Assembly (NCBI RefSeq): GCF_001975725.1
Contig: NZ_CP019434.1
Coordinates: 248,001-312,000, forward strand
Length of the DNA stretch: 64,000 nt
Origin: Acidihalobacter ferrooxydans
Lineage (GTDB): Bacteria > Pseudomonadota > Gammaproteobacteria > DSM-5130 > Acidihalobacteraceae
Reading direction: 5' to 3'
Positions 51,915-60,854 of the stretch are shown here, piece after piece (position 1 is the stretch's first letter; each line of letters starts with the position of its first letter). The translations under genes were made by a program, and so were the position numbers. The notes below the pieces were generated by a model. That model was not told the origin of the DNA. It ran no database searches and worked only from the letters and a program-made list of their open reading frames with translations.

Positions 51915-52442
51915 AATGATCCGATCGGGCTGTGCGCGGATCCTGTAGCGCGTCGTTTTTGCGGCGGGGCGCGATTGGGAGCCGTGTCACGCGCCGAAGA
52001 ATCTGGCGATGGCGCTGTCTGCGGAAGTGGCGGAACGGGTCGAGCTGTTTCAGCGGTCGACGCTGAAAGAAAGCCAGGCGCTGAGCGCAACGAAATGCGC
52101 GGCAGTCGAGCGGGCGCTGGCTGACATCCCGCTGCATCCGGGAGTCTGTCGGATTTGGAAAGACTCAGCTTCGAAAGAATCTGCTGCGGCGATGGGATAA
52201 TGGGCCCACGCCTCGCGCTTTTTCCTCGAATAGAACCACTCGTGCTCAAAAGACCGCGAAACCGGCCTTCATTCCCCACTCGCCTCGCGACGATCCTCCA
52301 GGTCCGCAGGCTCCAGGTGCGCATTGCCGACCGGCTGGAGGTGGATTTATGGACGGCGGCGCCGCGCAAAATTCTGCTTAACGCGGAGAAATATCCGGCG
52401 GATCGGGTGCGCGGGCAATCGCCAAGGTACGATGAGTATTGA
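51915..52442 (+). pseudogene. MazG-like nucleotide pyrophosphohydrolase, split by repeat C2
   Basis: In frame 1, 51949-52140 encodes VFAAGRDWEPCHAPKNLAMAL and SAEVAERVELFQ, the N-terminal half of the small MazG-like pyrophosphohydrolases (family form RDWEQFHSPKNLAMALSVEAAEL). The C-terminal end is found at about 52322-52442: IADRLEVDL and NAEKYPADRVRG then YDEY. Between them lies repeat C2. An in-frame TAG near 51937 also breaks the N-terminus. Both lesions make it a pseudogene. Intact members hydrolyse (d)NTPs to monophosphates. Confidence 0.75.
52138..52314 (-). repeat. repeat C2, long form, inserted in the MazG-like gene
   Basis: About 175 bp with inverted ends GGAGTCTGTCGGA and TCCGCAGGCTCC. 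TGGGATAATGGGCCCA and CCCACTCGCCTCGCGACGA match C1 reversed, but roughly 70 bp of extra sequence separates these two blocks. It interrupts the MazG-like reading frame, direct evidence that family C is or was mobile. Confidence 0.75.
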
Positions 52443-52450
52443 CGCAGGCG

Positions 52451-53137
52451 TCAGATACGGCGGTAGATCAGATCCCAGACCCCATGCCCGAGGCGCTGCC
52501 CGCGCTGTTCGAACTTGGTCGCGGGCCGGCCGGTGGGCTGCGGGGCGAAGGCGCGGGAGCCATGCAGATTGCCGAGTTCGGGCGTCGCCTCCATCACGTC
52601 GAGCATGTGTTCGGCATATTCGGCCCAGTCCGTGGCGAGGTGGATGCGCCCACCCGGGGCGAGCTTGCGGGCCAGCAGACTGACGAACGCGGGTTGAATC
52701 AGGCGCCGCTTGTGATGGCGTTTTTTATGCCAGGGATCGGGGAAGAAAATCTGGATCACCGCGAGCGAGCCGTCATCGATGCGTCGTTCGAGTACTTCGA
52801 CGGCGTCCGCCTCGAACACGCGCAGATTGTCGAGGGCCAGGCGCGCAATGGTTTGCAGCAGGTGGCCGACGCCAGGGCGGTGCACTTCGATCCCGATGAA
52901 GTCGCGTTCGGGATGTGCCTGGGCTTGCGTGGCGAGCGATTCGCCGTTGCCGAAACCGATTTCCAGGGTGACGGGGGCGGTGCGCCCGAAGACCTCGGTG
53001 AGGTCGAGCGTATCGCCCTGCGCATCGAGCAGCAGGCGCGGGCCGAGGGCGGTCAGCGCACGTTCCTGACCGGGTGTCAGACGCCCTTCGCGGCGTACGA
53101 AGCTGCGGATGGGGCGGCGTGCCTTGGCGTTATGCAT
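52451..53137 (-). CDS. trmB: tRNA (guanine-N7-)-methyltransferase TrmB
   Basis: A 228-residue SAM-dependent enzyme that makes m7G46 in tRNA. Motifs: SAM site [24 protein letters not shown], and the hallmark [17 protein letters not shown] with the catalytic aspartate, then [10 protein letters not shown]. The start is ATG 53137. It is eight bases beyond the thiG stop on the same strand, so thiS-thiG-trmB may be one transcript. Confidence 0.94.
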   Translation of the reverse strand: MHNAKARRPIRSFVRREGRLTPGQERALTALGPRLLLDAQGDTLDLTEVFGRTAPVTLEIGFGNGESLATQAQAHPERDFIGIEVHRPGVGHLLQTIARLALDNLRVFEADAVEVLERRIDDGSLAVIQIFFPDPWHKKRHHKRRLIQPAFVSLLARKLAPGGRIHLATDWAEYAEHMLDVMEATPELGNLHGSRAFAPQPTGRPATKFEQRGQRLGHGVWDLIYRRI

Positions 53138-53144
53138 GGGTACG

Positions 53145-53957
53145 TCAGCTCACCAGCCCTTCCAGCGGGGAGGATGCGGACGCATAGCGCTTGCGCGGCA
53201 TGCGCCCGGCGAGGAATGCCTCGCGACCGGCCTCGATGCCTTTGCGCATGGCCGAGGCCATCAGCACCGGGTTGCGCGCCGCGGCGATGGCCGTGTTCAT
53301 GAGCACGCCGTCGCAGCCCAGTTCCATGGCCACGGCCGCGTCGGAGGCGGTGCCGACACCGGCGTCCACGATGACCGGCACCTTGGCGTTTTCGATGATC
53401 TCGAAAATATTGTAGGGATTGCGGATGCCGAGGCCGGAGCCGATCGGCGCGGCCAGCGGCATCACGGCGACGCAGCCCAGGTCTTCCAGCCTGCGGGCGA
53501 TGATCGGATCGTCGTTGGTGTAGACCATGACTTCGAAGCCGTCTGCGACCAGGGTTTCAGCGGCGGCCAGGGTTTCGATGATGTCGGGGAACAGGGTTTT
53601 CTGGTCGCCGAGGACTTCGAGTTTGACCAGGTTGTGGCCCTCAAGCAGTTCGCGCGCCAGACGGCAGGTGCGCACCGCGTCGGCGGCGTTGTAGCAGCCG
53701 GCGGTGTTGGGCAGCAGGGTATAGCGCTCGGGCGGGACGACATCGAGCAGGTTGGGCTCGCCGGCGTCCTGGCCGAGGTTGGTGCGGCGCACGGCGAAGG
53801 TGACGATTTCGGCGCCGCTGGCGGCAACGGCCGCGCCGGTTTCGGCCATGTCCTGATATTTGCCGGTGCCGACCAGCAGGCGGGAGCGATAGGTGCGCGT
53901 GCCGACCGTGAGCAGGTCGTCGGCCGCGGTGTCGATAGGTGCGGGTTGGGTCGCCAT
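53145..53957 (-). CDS. thiG: thiazole synthase ThiG
   Basis: A 270-residue TIM-barrel enzyme that forms the thiazole ring of thiamin from dehydroglycine, DXP and ThiS thiocarboxylate. The Schiff-base lysine is in [33 protein letters not shown] and [18 protein letters not shown] (in parts) are diagnostic. It lies 35 bases after thiS. Confidence 0.95.
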   Translation of the reverse strand: MATQPAPIDTAADDLLTVGTRTYRSRLLVGTGKYQDMAETGAAVAASGAEIVTFAVRRTNLGQDAGEPNLLDVVPPERYTLLPNTAGCYNAADAVRTCRLARELLEGHNLVKLEVLGDQKTLFPDIIETLAAAETLVADGFEVMVYTNDDPIIARRLEDLGCVAVMPLAAPIGSGLGIRNPYNIFEIIENAKVPVIVDAGVGTASDAAVAMELGCDGVLMNTAIAAARNPVLMASAMRKGIEAGREAFLAGRMPRKRYASASSPLEGLVS

Positions 53958-53992
53958 GAGTGCAGTGTCCGTGTTGAAGTGACGTGCGGGGT

Positions 53993-54193
53993 TCAGCCGC
54001 CGCCGATGGCGTGAACGATTTCGATGCGGTCGCCGGGGCTCAGCAGGAAGTCGTCGAAGCGGCTGCGCGGCACGATTTCCTGATTCACTTCCATCGCCAG
54101 ACGGCGGCCTTCGAGTTCGAGCAGGGCGACGAGTTGCCGGGCGGTGATCGCCTCCGGGATGTCGCGTAACTGGCCGTTGAGCGTGACTTGCAT
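53993..54193 (-). CDS. thiS: sulfur carrier protein ThiS
   Basis: A 66-residue ubiquitin-fold carrier ending in the required GG (AIGGG). The C-terminal glycine is adenylated and thiocarboxylated to donate sulfur to ThiG. The N-terminus [17 protein letters not shown] fits the family. It is divergent from the PP-loop gene, with about 145 bases between the starts. Confidence 0.93.
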   Translation of the reverse strand: MQVTLNGQLRDIPEAITARQLVALLELEGRRLAMEVNQEIVPRSRFDDFLLSPGDRIEIVHAIGGG

Positions 54194-54339
54194 CGGCAGG
54201 GTATTCGGATGAATAAGCCCGCTATTCTACAACATGCCGACCGGCGAGGGTGGGGCGCACCGGCATGCTTTGCTAGAATTTGCGGCCCATCGTGTGTGTA
54301 ACGGCGTCCGTGCGCCGCTTCCGATATGACTCAACCGAT

Positions 54340-55389
54340 ATGACTCAACGCAAGGCTGTAGCCCTGATTTCCGGCGGGCTGGATTCGATGCTCGCCGCGC
54401 GCGCGGTGATGGCACAGGGCGTGCACGTCGAAGGTATCAATTTTTTCACCGGTTTTTGCGTGGAGGGCCATACGCATGCCATCCGCAAGCAGTCCCGCGC
54501 CCGGCCGAAGCGCAATAATGCGCTCTGGGTGGCGGAGCAACTCGGTATCCGGCTGCATATTGTGGATGTCGTCGAGGCGTACAAGGATGTGGTGCTCAAT
54601 CCGCGCCACGGCTATGGCGCGAACCTCAATCCGTGCCTGGATTGCAAGGTGTTCATGGTCGGCAAGGCGCGCGAGTGGATGGAGGACAATGGCTTCGATT
54701 TCATCATTACCGGCGAAGTGATCGGGCAGCGGCCGAAGTCGCAACTGAAAAAGACCCTGCCGATTGTGGCGCGTGAGTCGGGCGCGGATGATCGGTTGCT
54801 GCGGCCTCTGTGCGCGCGGAATCTCGCGCCGACGCTGCCCGAACGCGAAGGCTGGGTCGATCGGGCGCAGTTGTTCGATTTTTCCGGGCGCTCGCGCAAG
54901 CCGCAGATGGCGCTGGCCGAGCGTTTTGGCCTGGAGGACTATGCGCAACCGGCCGGTGGCTGCTGTTTTCTCACCGACGAAAGTTATTCGCGCAAACTGG
55001 CGGATCTGTGGCTGCATCGTGGCGAAAAGCGTTATGAACTGGACGATATCATGTTGCTCAAGATCGGTCGGCATCTGCGTCCGCGCGCGCATTTCAAGCT
55101 CATCGTTGCCCGCGAGGAAGGCGAGTCGCGTTTCCTGGAGGGCTATCGGAAGCAGTTCACGCATCTGCGGGTGCGCAGTCACGGCGGGCCGTTGACGCTG
55201 GTCGATAGCGAGGCCGAACTCGACGCCGAGGATTTACTGCTGGCCGCGCGCATTGTGGCGCGCTTCAGCCAGGGGCGTGATGCCGAGTGTGTGGAGGTGG
55301 AGGTCGCCTGCCGGGGCGACGCCGAGCCGCGCCGGGTGCGCGTGGCGCCCTTGCCGCCGGATGAAGTGCCGCAGGGCTGGTATGTCTGA
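54340..55389 (+). CDS. PP-loop tRNA-thiolation-like protein (MnmA/ThiI-related)
   Basis: A 349-residue protein with an N-terminal PP-loop ATPase (SGGLDS, 11-16) and cysteines placed for sulfur transfer: NPCLDCK (C99, C102) and AGGCCF (C208, C209). It resembles the COG0482-like thiouridylases that are shorter in their PP-loop part and carry a C-terminal domain (YELDDIMLLKIGRHLRPRAHF, in parts). A TusA-like gene overlaps its 3' end, suggesting a sulfur donor. Modified base and tRNA are unknown. The start region shows a duplicated GATATGACTCAAC; ATG 54340 is the in-frame one. No ribosome site is evident. Confidence 0.78.
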   Translation: MTQRKAVALISGGLDSMLAARAVMAQGVHVEGINFFTGFCVEGHTHAIRKQSRARPKRNNALWVAEQLGIRLHIVDVVEAYKDVVLNPRHGYGANLNPCLDCKVFMVGKAREWMEDNGFDFIITGEVIGQRPKSQLKKTLPIVARESGADDRLLRPLCARNLAPTLPEREGWVDRAQLFDFSGRSRKPQMALAERFGLEDYAQPAGGCCFLTDESYSRKLADLWLHRGEKRYELDDIMLLKIGRHLRPRAHFKLIVAREEGESRFLEGYRKQFTHLRVRSHGGPLTLVDSEAELDAEDLLLAARIVARFSQGRDAECVEVEVACRGDAEPRRVRVAPLPPDEVPQGWYV

Positions 55390-55666
55390 GTCGGCCGGGT
55401 CTAAGTCGGTCGAGTCTGAGTCGGTCGAGTCTGCGTCGGATGAATACGCACTCGACGCGCGGCGGTTGCTCTGCCCGCTGCCGGTGATTCGCGTGCAGGA
55501 TCGGGTCAGGCAGCTCGCGCCGGGCGCTCGTCTGCGCGTTTACTGCACCGATCCGGGGGCGAAGGCCGATGTGCCGGCCTGGTGTCGGGTGCATGGGCAC
55601 CGGGTACTCGATGTCGTCGAGTCGCATGACGAAGTGATCATTCTCATCGAAACAGGTGTGTCATGA
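55382..55666 (+). CDS. TusA-like sulfur carrier protein
   Basis: A 94-residue protein of the TusA family. The reactive cysteine is C31 in LDARRLLCPLPVIR, followed by LAPGARLRVYCTDPGA and the strand VIILIE. The N-terminal 22 residues are a low-complexity Ser/Glu/Val extension (SKSVESESVESASDE) produced by a tandem 15-base repeat (GAGTCTGAGTCGGTC form). It overlaps the PP-loop gene by eight bases, so the two are translationally linked and probably work together. Confidence 0.87.
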   Translation: MSESAGSKSVESESVESASDEYALDARRLLCPLPVIRVQDRVRQLAPGARLRVYCTDPGAKADVPAWCRVHGHRVLDVVESHDEVIILIETGVS

Positions 55667-55716
55667 GTGCTGTGGCATAATCGCCGCATTACTCTCCCTC
55701 GCTCAGGCTATCGCCG

Positions 55717-56883
55717 ATGTCAGAACAGAAGGTGTCCGACGCCGACGTCCGTTATGCCGCGATGCGTCGTGTCACGCTGGTCGGCGCGACTGTCAACGTC
55801 GTGGTGTCGGTGGCGCAGATTGCCGGTGGTGTGTTTGCGCAATCCCAGGCGCTGATCGCCGACGGCCTGCATACGCTGTCCGACCTGATCAGCGATGCCG
55901 TCGTGCTGTTTGCCGCCAAGCACGGCAGCCAGGATGCCGACGAGGATCATCCCTATGGCCACCGTCGGATCGAGACGCTGGGCTCGGTGTTCGTAGGGCT
56001 GGCGCTGCTCGGCGTCGCGCTGGGTATCGGTTACAGTGCGGGCGAGCGGCTGCTGCATCCGGCCACGCTGTCGAACCCCGAGCCGCTTGCGCTGGCGTTC
56101 GCGGCGCTGGCCATTGTCGCCAAGGAATCGCTGTATCACTACACGGTATACGTGGCCAGGCGGGTACGTTCGAACCTGCTACGCGCCAATGCCTGGCACC
56201 ATCGCTCGGACGTGTTTTCCTCGCTGGTGGTGTTCGCCGGTATCGGCGGTGCGCTGCTGGGTTTTCGCTATCTTGATGCGGTTGCGGCGTTGGTTGTGGC
56301 GGTCATGATCGTGCGCATCGGCTGGCAGTTGGCGACCAGCGGCGTGCGCGAGTTGGTCGATACCGCGCTCGATCCGGAGGATGTGGCGAAGCTGCGCCAG
56401 GCCATTCTCGACACCGATGGCGTGAGCGGGCTGCACATGCTGCGCACACGCCGCATGGGCGGCGAGGCGCTGGCCGATGTGCACATTCTGGTCAATTCGC
56501 GGATCAGTGTGTCCGAGGGGCATCGCATCAGCGAAGCCGTCGAGCAGCGTCTGCTCAGCGAGTTCGAGGAAATGAAGGATGTCATCGTGCACATCGACCC
56601 GGAGGACGATGAACGCGAGGCGGCTTGCGCCACGCTGCCGCAGCGCAGCGAATTGCTCGCGCGGCTGCGCGAACAGTGGGCGGACATTCCGATTGCGCGC
56701 CGACTGGAAAATGTCGGTCTGCATTATCTGAACGGACACGTGCACATCGAGTTGTTCGTGCCGCTGCGTGAGGCGCCGGAATTGGAAGAGGCCAAAACGT
56801 TCGCGCGTGAACTGAAAGCGGCATGCAAGCGCGTGCCGGAGGTCGGAGAGGTGACGGTGTATTTCCGGTGTGGAGGCGCATAA
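55717..56883 (+). CDS. cation diffusion facilitator (CDF) family metal transporter
   Basis: A 388-residue antiporter with six hydrophobic segments. The metal site is seen as ADGLHTLSDLISD (TM2) and HHRSDVFSS (TM5), i.e. HxxxD/HxxxD type, with HPYGHRRIETL between. The cytoplasmic domain follows (VSGLHMLRTRRMGG, VHIDPEDDE) and is extended by about 80 residues beyond the usual CDF end (YLNGHVHIELFVPL). It probably exports Fe2+, Zn2+ or Mn2+; the metal cannot be fixed by eye. Confidence 0.9.
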   Translation: MSEQKVSDADVRYAAMRRVTLVGATVNVVVSVAQIAGGVFAQSQALIADGLHTLSDLISDAVVLFAAKHGSQDADEDHPYGHRRIETLGSVFVGLALLGVALGIGYSAGERLLHPATLSNPEPLALAFAALAIVAKESLYHYTVYVARRVRSNLLRANAWHHRSDVFSSLVVFAGIGGALLGFRYLDAVAALVVAVMIVRIGWQLATSGVRELVDTALDPEDVAKLRQAILDTDGVSGLHMLRTRRMGGEALADVHILVNSRISVSEGHRISEAVEQRLLSEFEEMKDVIVHIDPEDDEREAACATLPQRSELLARLREQWADIPIARRLENVGLHYLNGHVHIELFVPLREAPELEEAKTFARELKAACKRVPEVGEVTVYFRCGGA

Positions 56884-56885
56884 AT

Positions 56886-56925
56886 AGTGCATTTGTATGA
56901 TTTACGCACCAAAATAGTTCATTGC
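56886..56925 (+). promoter_or_regulatory. putative NtrC-binding site(s) upstream of glnA
   Basis: CGCACCAAAATAGTTCAT (56905-56922) resembles the NtrC dyad GCACC-N5-GGTGC, as in GCACCAAAATGGTGC forms. AGTGCATTT just before (56886) forms an outer GTGC/GCAC dyad with it. It lies about 230 bases upstream of the sigma-54 promoter, an acceptable enhancer distance. Confidence 0.45.
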
Positions 56926-56948
56926 GATGAATGCGGGCGCATGCCTGA

Positions 56949-57108
56949 CCCGGATGTTTTACGGATTTGTGCTGATATCGCGACGGATCGTGTTTTTACA
57001 AAGGGATTTCAGAATGAGCGGCGTATCGGTGATTGCGGCCGACGGAAGAAATATCTCTTGTGAAATCAAGAGACCCGCGAAATCGGTGGTTGTTGTGAAA
57101 CATCCGGG
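56949..57108 (-). repeat. MITE-like repeat A6 (complete)
   Basis: 160 bp with ends CCCGGATGTTTTAC and GTTGTGAAACATCCGGG. It is the reverse complement of A5 along its whole length (for example GAAATCAAGAGACCCGCGAA against A5's TCGCGGGTCTCTTGATTC). It lies between the putative NtrC site and the sigma-54 promoter of glnA. Confidence 0.8.
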
Positions 57109-57137
57109 CCAGGGCGTGTTGACGCGGCTGTGATGCC

Positions 57138-57153
57138 TGGCATCATTTCTGCT
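57138..57153 (+). promoter_or_regulatory. sigma-54 promoter of glnA
   Basis: TGGCAT-CATTT-CTGCT fits the TGGCAY-N5-YTGCW consensus with the GG (-24) and GC (-12) elements at exact spacing. Transcription would start near 57164, about 75 bases before the glnA ATG. Confidence 0.75.
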
Positions 57154-57237
57154 AGCAGGTAAACCGGGGTCGCTCGCCCGTAATGTCGAGCTGTCAACTT
57201 TCGAGAAACGTTCCACACGTTGAGGAGTCAACCAAGT

Positions 57238-58647
57238 ATGTCCGCGACAGACGTAATGAATATGATGAAGGAGCACGACGTCAAGTACGTCGATTTCCGT
57301 TTCACCGATACCATCGGCAAGGAACAGCATGTGAGTGTGCCGGCCTCCACGGTCGACGAAAGCCTGTTCGAAGACGGCAAGATGTTCGATGGCTCCTCGA
57401 TTGCCGGTTGGAAGGGCATCGAAGCCTCCGACATGATCCTGATGCCCGATGCCGCGACGGCTGCCATCGATCCCTTTTTCAACGACACCACGCTGATTCT
57501 GCGCTGTGACATCATCGAGCCGTCGACCATGCAGGGCTACGAGCGCGATCCGCGTTCGATCGCCAAGCGCGCGGAGGCCTACCTGAAGTCCACAGGGGTC
57601 GCGGACACCGCGTTCTTTGGCCCTGAGCCGGAATTTTTTGTGTTCGACGACGTGCGCTGGGGAGCCGATATGTCCGGCTCCTTCTGCAAGATCGATTCCG
57701 ACGAAGCCGGCTGGAATTCCGAGAAGGTTTTCGAGGAAGGCAACATCGGCCACCGTCCCGGCGTGAAAGGGGGGTACTTCCCGGTGCCGCCGGTCGATTC
57801 ACTGCAGGATTTGCGTTCCGCCATGTGCGATGTGCTGGAAGAGATGGGTGTGCCGGTCGAGGTGCACCATCACGAAGTCGCCACAGCGGGTCAGTGCGAA
57901 ATCGGCACCAGATTCAGCACGCTGGTCGAGCGTGCGGACTGGACGATCATGTCCAAATACGTAATCCAGAACGTCGCGCACAACTACGGCAAGACCGCGA
58001 CCTTCATGCCCAAGCCGCTGGTCGGCGACAATGGCAACGGCATGCACGTGCACCAGTCCCTGGCCAAAGACGGCAAGAACCTGTTCGCCGGGGATCTGTA
58101 TGGCGGGCTGTCCGAACTGGCGTTGTTCTACATCGGCGGCATCATCAAGCATGCCAAGGCGATCAACGCGCTCACCAACGCCTCCACCAACAGCTACAAG
58201 CGCTTGGTGCCGGGTTTCGAGGCGCCGGTGATGCTGGCCTATTCCGCGCGCAACCGTTCCGCGTCGATCCGTATTCCGTACGTGGCCAGCCCGAAAGGTC
58301 GGCGTATCGAAGTGCGCTTCCCGGATTCCACCGCCAACCCCTATCTGGGCTTTGCCGGAATGATGATGGCCGGTCTGGACGGGATTCTGAACAAGATTCA
58401 TCCCGGCGAAGCCATGGACAAAAATCTGTACGACCTGCCGCCCGAGGAAGAGAAAAAAATCCCGCAGGTGTGCAGTTCTCTGGACGAGGCATTGGCCGCG
58501 CTGGATGCTGATCGTGCCTTCCTGACCGCGGGCGGTGTGTTCTCCGACGATGCCATCGATGCCTACATCGGCTTGAAGATGGAAGAAGTGACGCGCCTGC
58601 GCATGACGACTCATCCGGTCGAGTTCGATATGTACTACAGCCTCTGA
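57238..58647 (+). CDS. glnA: glutamine synthetase type I
   Basis: A 469-residue GS-I enzyme that makes glutamine from glutamate, ammonia and ATP. Motifs: [12 protein letters not shown] (50-61), [12 protein letters not shown] (metal ligands), [10 protein letters not shown] (267-276), and the adenylylation site Y398 in [11 protein letters not shown], so activity is controlled by GlnE. It has a sigma-54 promoter and a possible NtrC site upstream; glnL and glnG follow 1.1 kb downstream. GAGGAG lies 12 bases before ATG 57238. Confidence 0.96.
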   Translation: MSATDVMNMMKEHDVKYVDFRFTDTIGKEQHVSVPASTVDESLFEDGKMFDGSSIAGWKGIEASDMILMPDAATAAIDPFFNDTTLILRCDIIEPSTMQGYERDPRSIAKRAEAYLKSTGVADTAFFGPEPEFFVFDDVRWGADMSGSFCKIDSDEAGWNSEKVFEEGNIGHRPGVKGGYFPVPPVDSLQDLRSAMCDVLEEMGVPVEVHHHEVATAGQCEIGTRFSTLVERADWTIMSKYVIQNVAHNYGKTATFMPKPLVGDNGNGMHVHQSLAKDGKNLFAGDLYGGLSELALFYIGGIIKHAKAINALTNASTNSYKRLVPGFEAPVMLAYSARNRSASIRIPYVASPKGRRIEVRFPDSTANPYLGFAGMMMAGLDGILNKIHPGEAMDKNLYDLPPEEEKKIPQVCSSLDEALAALDADRAFLTAGGVFSDDAIDAYIGLKMEEVTRLRMTTHPVEFDMYYSL

Positions 58648-58673
58648 GTCTGTCTCGCGACAGATCTGTACAG

Positions 58674-58697
58674 AAAACGCCCCGTCAGGGGCGTTTT
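58674..58697 (+). terminator. intrinsic terminator of glnA
   Basis: AAAACGCCCC (58674-58683) pairs with GGGGCGTTTT (58688-58697) around GTCA. It lies 27 bases after the glnA stop and the stem ends in its own T-run, followed by CATTT. Confidence 0.9.
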
Positions 58698-58881
58698 CAT
58701 TTGCGCGAGAAGTCGTGCCCGAATCGCTCGCCCGGCGACGCTCGCGGCGATCTGCCCGTACACGAAGAATCTCATGCATCACCTGCCGGTTATCAAACGT
58801 TTGCAGAGGCCGGTGAGCTATTCGGGCTTGACCCATGAAGGTTGCTTGCCGCCCGTGCCGCGCTGCGCCTATGATCGGGAT

Positions 58882-59441
58882 ATGAAACGTTTTGTACTGA
58901 CGATGTTCGTGCTGTTGACAGCGCTGCCCGCAGTGGCCGCGGCGCAGATCTATAGCTGGACGAATGCGCAAGGCGTAGTGGTCTATTCCGACCGGAAACC
59001 ACCCCAGGGGTTAGCGTGCACAAGGTCGATTTGCCGCCTCTGATAACGGTGCCGGTGCCGAAACAGCAGAAGGTGCCCACCACGCCCCTGGCGGCGGCGC
59101 GGCAGAGCCCTGGCATGCAGGCCGAACATCTGAAAATTCAAATACTCAGTCCGCAGGACAAGCAGGCGATACGCGCGAACAATGGCCATGTGACCGTGCA
59201 TCTGGCGATCCGACCGGCGTTGGCGCAGGGGCAGACGATTCGCCTCTACGTAGATGGTCAGTCCGCGTATGCGGGGCATTCGCTGACTATCGGGCTGCCC
59301 AATCTCGACCGTGGCGCCCATCATGCCTATGCGCAAGTGGTGAGTCCGGGTGGGGATGTGCTGGCGCGCTCGGACACCGTGACCTTTTATGTCCTGCGCC
59401 ATTCGATACTCTTCAAAAAGCCGACCGTTCCTGCCTCCTGA
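58882..59441 (+). pseudogene. DUF4124-type periplasmic protein with a one-base frameshift
   Basis: ATG 58882 opens a signal peptide (RFVLTMFVLLTALPAVAAA) and a DUF4124 start (QIYSWTNAQGVVVYSDRKPP). The frame then runs into a stop. The expected continuation GVSVHKVDLPPLITV lies in another frame and stays open to 59441, with family-like strands (LRLYVDG-type RLYVDGQSAYAG, LDRGAHHAYAQVV). One extra C in the CCCC run at 59002-59005 would restore a 187-residue protein. It may be a recent mutation or a sequencing error. This gene commonly lies between glnA and glnL. Confidence 0.8.
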
Positions 59442-59492
59442 TTCGGTTCCCGTATGCCGCGCGCCGTGGTTTGTGGCCCGGCAGTTTCCCAT

Positions 59493-59510
59493 CGCCCCAT
59501 AATGGTGCGC
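59493..59510 (+). promoter_or_regulatory. putative NtrC-binding site upstream of glnL
   Basis: GCCCCATAATGGTGCGC is nearly the ideal NtrC dyad (GCACCA-N3-TGGTGC form), differing at one position of the left half. In enterics NtrC represses glnLG transcription from such a site; the same is plausible here. Confidence 0.55.
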
Positions 59511-59590
59511 CAGTGCGCGGAAATATGCCGTTATGGCGCTTCAATTGTGGGCGCGGATATTGCTATGACACTACCGGTACAACGCTTTAA

Positions 59591-59735
59591 CCCGAATGTT
59601 TCATGACGGGTGCTGATATCGCGCCGGATCGTGTTTGCACACGGGGTATTTCAGAAGGCGCGGCGTATCGATGATTGCGGCCGACTGAGGAACTATCCCT
59701 TGTGGAATCAAGAAACCCGTGAGGTCGATGAAAAC
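59591..59735 (-). repeat. MITE-like repeat A7 (right end lost)
   Basis: CCCGAATGTTTCATGAC, GCTGATATCGCGCCGGATCG, GATTGCGGCCGACTGAGG and TGGAATCAAGAAACCCG follow A6 in order and orientation, but the GTGAAACATCCGG end is missing. It lies between the putative NtrC site and the glnL start (59775). Confidence 0.7.
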
Positions 59736-59774
59736 TTGTTAAATATCAGAGATAACACACATACCGATAGTTTG

Positions 59775-60854
59775 ATGACTGAACGCGCGCTGCAAACTAA
59801 TCTGGTGGATACGCGGCCGATCCTGGACGGGTTGGTGACATCGGTCTTCATGTTCGACCGCGAGCTGCACCTTATTTACCTCAATCCGGCTGGCGAGATG
59901 CTGCTGGAACATGGGGTCTCGAATTTGCTTGGCTTGCCTGCCGAGGACGTGTTTCCGGGGGATGACGATTTTTTGGGTGCGATGGGAACGGTCATGAGCA
60001 GCATGCATACGCAAACCGAGCGGGAAAAAAACCTGAGCCTGCTCGGTCGCCGCGAGATTACGGCCGACTATGCCATTTCGCCCTGCATGGCGGGAGTGGA
60101 TGTCAATGGCGTTCTGGTTGAGCTGGCTCAGGTGGATCGTCAGTTGCGCATCACACGCGAGCGACGTTTGCTGAGCCAGCAGGTGACGGCGCGCCGGTTG
60201 CTGCGCGGACTGGCCCATGAAATCAAAAATCCGCTCAGTGGCCTGCGCGGCGCGGCTCAGTTGCTGGAGCGAGAACTCGATTCCGAAGACCTGCGCGAAT
60301 ATACACGGATCATCATCAGCGAAGCCGACCGGCTTCGGGCACTGGTCGATCGCATGCTGGGCCCCAACAGCCGTCCGCGGCTGACCCTGGTGAATGTGCA
60401 TGAAATCCTGGATCGCGTGTGCCAGCTGGTGCTGATCGAGCCGTCGGCCGGAGTGGCGTTGAGTAAGGACTATGACCCGAGCATCCCGGAACTGCGCCTG
60501 GATCGCGACATGATCATCCAGGCGGTGCTCAACATCGTTCAGAACGCCCTGCATGCGCTGGAGGGGCATGGCGAAATTCAGCTGCGTACCCGCATTGCCC
60601 GCAATTACAACATCGGCGGGGTGCGTCACCGCCTGATCGCGGTGATCGAGGTTCACGACAACGGCCCCGGCGTGCCGGAAAATCTGCTCGATCGAATTTT
60701 TTATCCGATGGTGTCCGGACATGCCGACGGTACAGGTCTCGGGCTGGCCATCTCTCAGTCCCTGGTCACGCAGCATGGCGGCCTGATCGAGTGTCAGTCG
60801 CGTCCGGGACATACCATTTTCACTTTGCTGTTGCCTGTGGAGGCGAATGCATGA
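59775..60854 (+). CDS. glnL: nitrogen regulation sensor kinase NtrB (GlnL)
   Basis: A 359-residue cytoplasmic histidine kinase: PAS domain (about 12-120, VTSVFMFDRELHLIYLNPAG in part), HisKA with H148 in LRGLAHEIKNPLSGLRGAAQLL (in part), HATPase with NIVQNALHAL, DNGPGVPENL and GHADGTGLGLAI. It phosphorylates NtrC when nitrogen is short, under PII control. ATG 59775 was chosen; the longer frame to 59610 lies in repeat A7. Its stop overlaps the glnG start in ATGA. Confidence 0.93.
   Translation: MTERALQTNLVDTRPILDGLVTSVFMFDRELHLIYLNPAGEMLLEHGVSNLLGLPAEDVFPGDDDFLGAMGTVMSSMHTQTEREKNLSLLGRREITADYAISPCMAGVDVNGVLVELAQVDRQLRITRERRLLSQQVTARRLLRGLAHEIKNPLSGLRGAAQLLERELDSEDLREYTRIIISEADRLRALVDRMLGPNSRPRLTLVNVHEILDRVCQLVLIEPSAGVALSKDYDPSIPELRLDRDMIIQAVLNIVQNALHALEGHGEIQLRTRIARNYNIGGVRHRLIAVIEVHDNGPGVPENLLDRIFYPMVSGHADGTGLGLAISQSLVTQHGGLIECQSRPGHTIFTLLLPVEANA

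Noticed and set aside
55390-55445. CRISPR-like short tandem repeat
   Set aside because: The GAGTCTGAGTCGGTC-type repeats are adjacent with no spacers and lie inside the coding start of the TusA-like gene.
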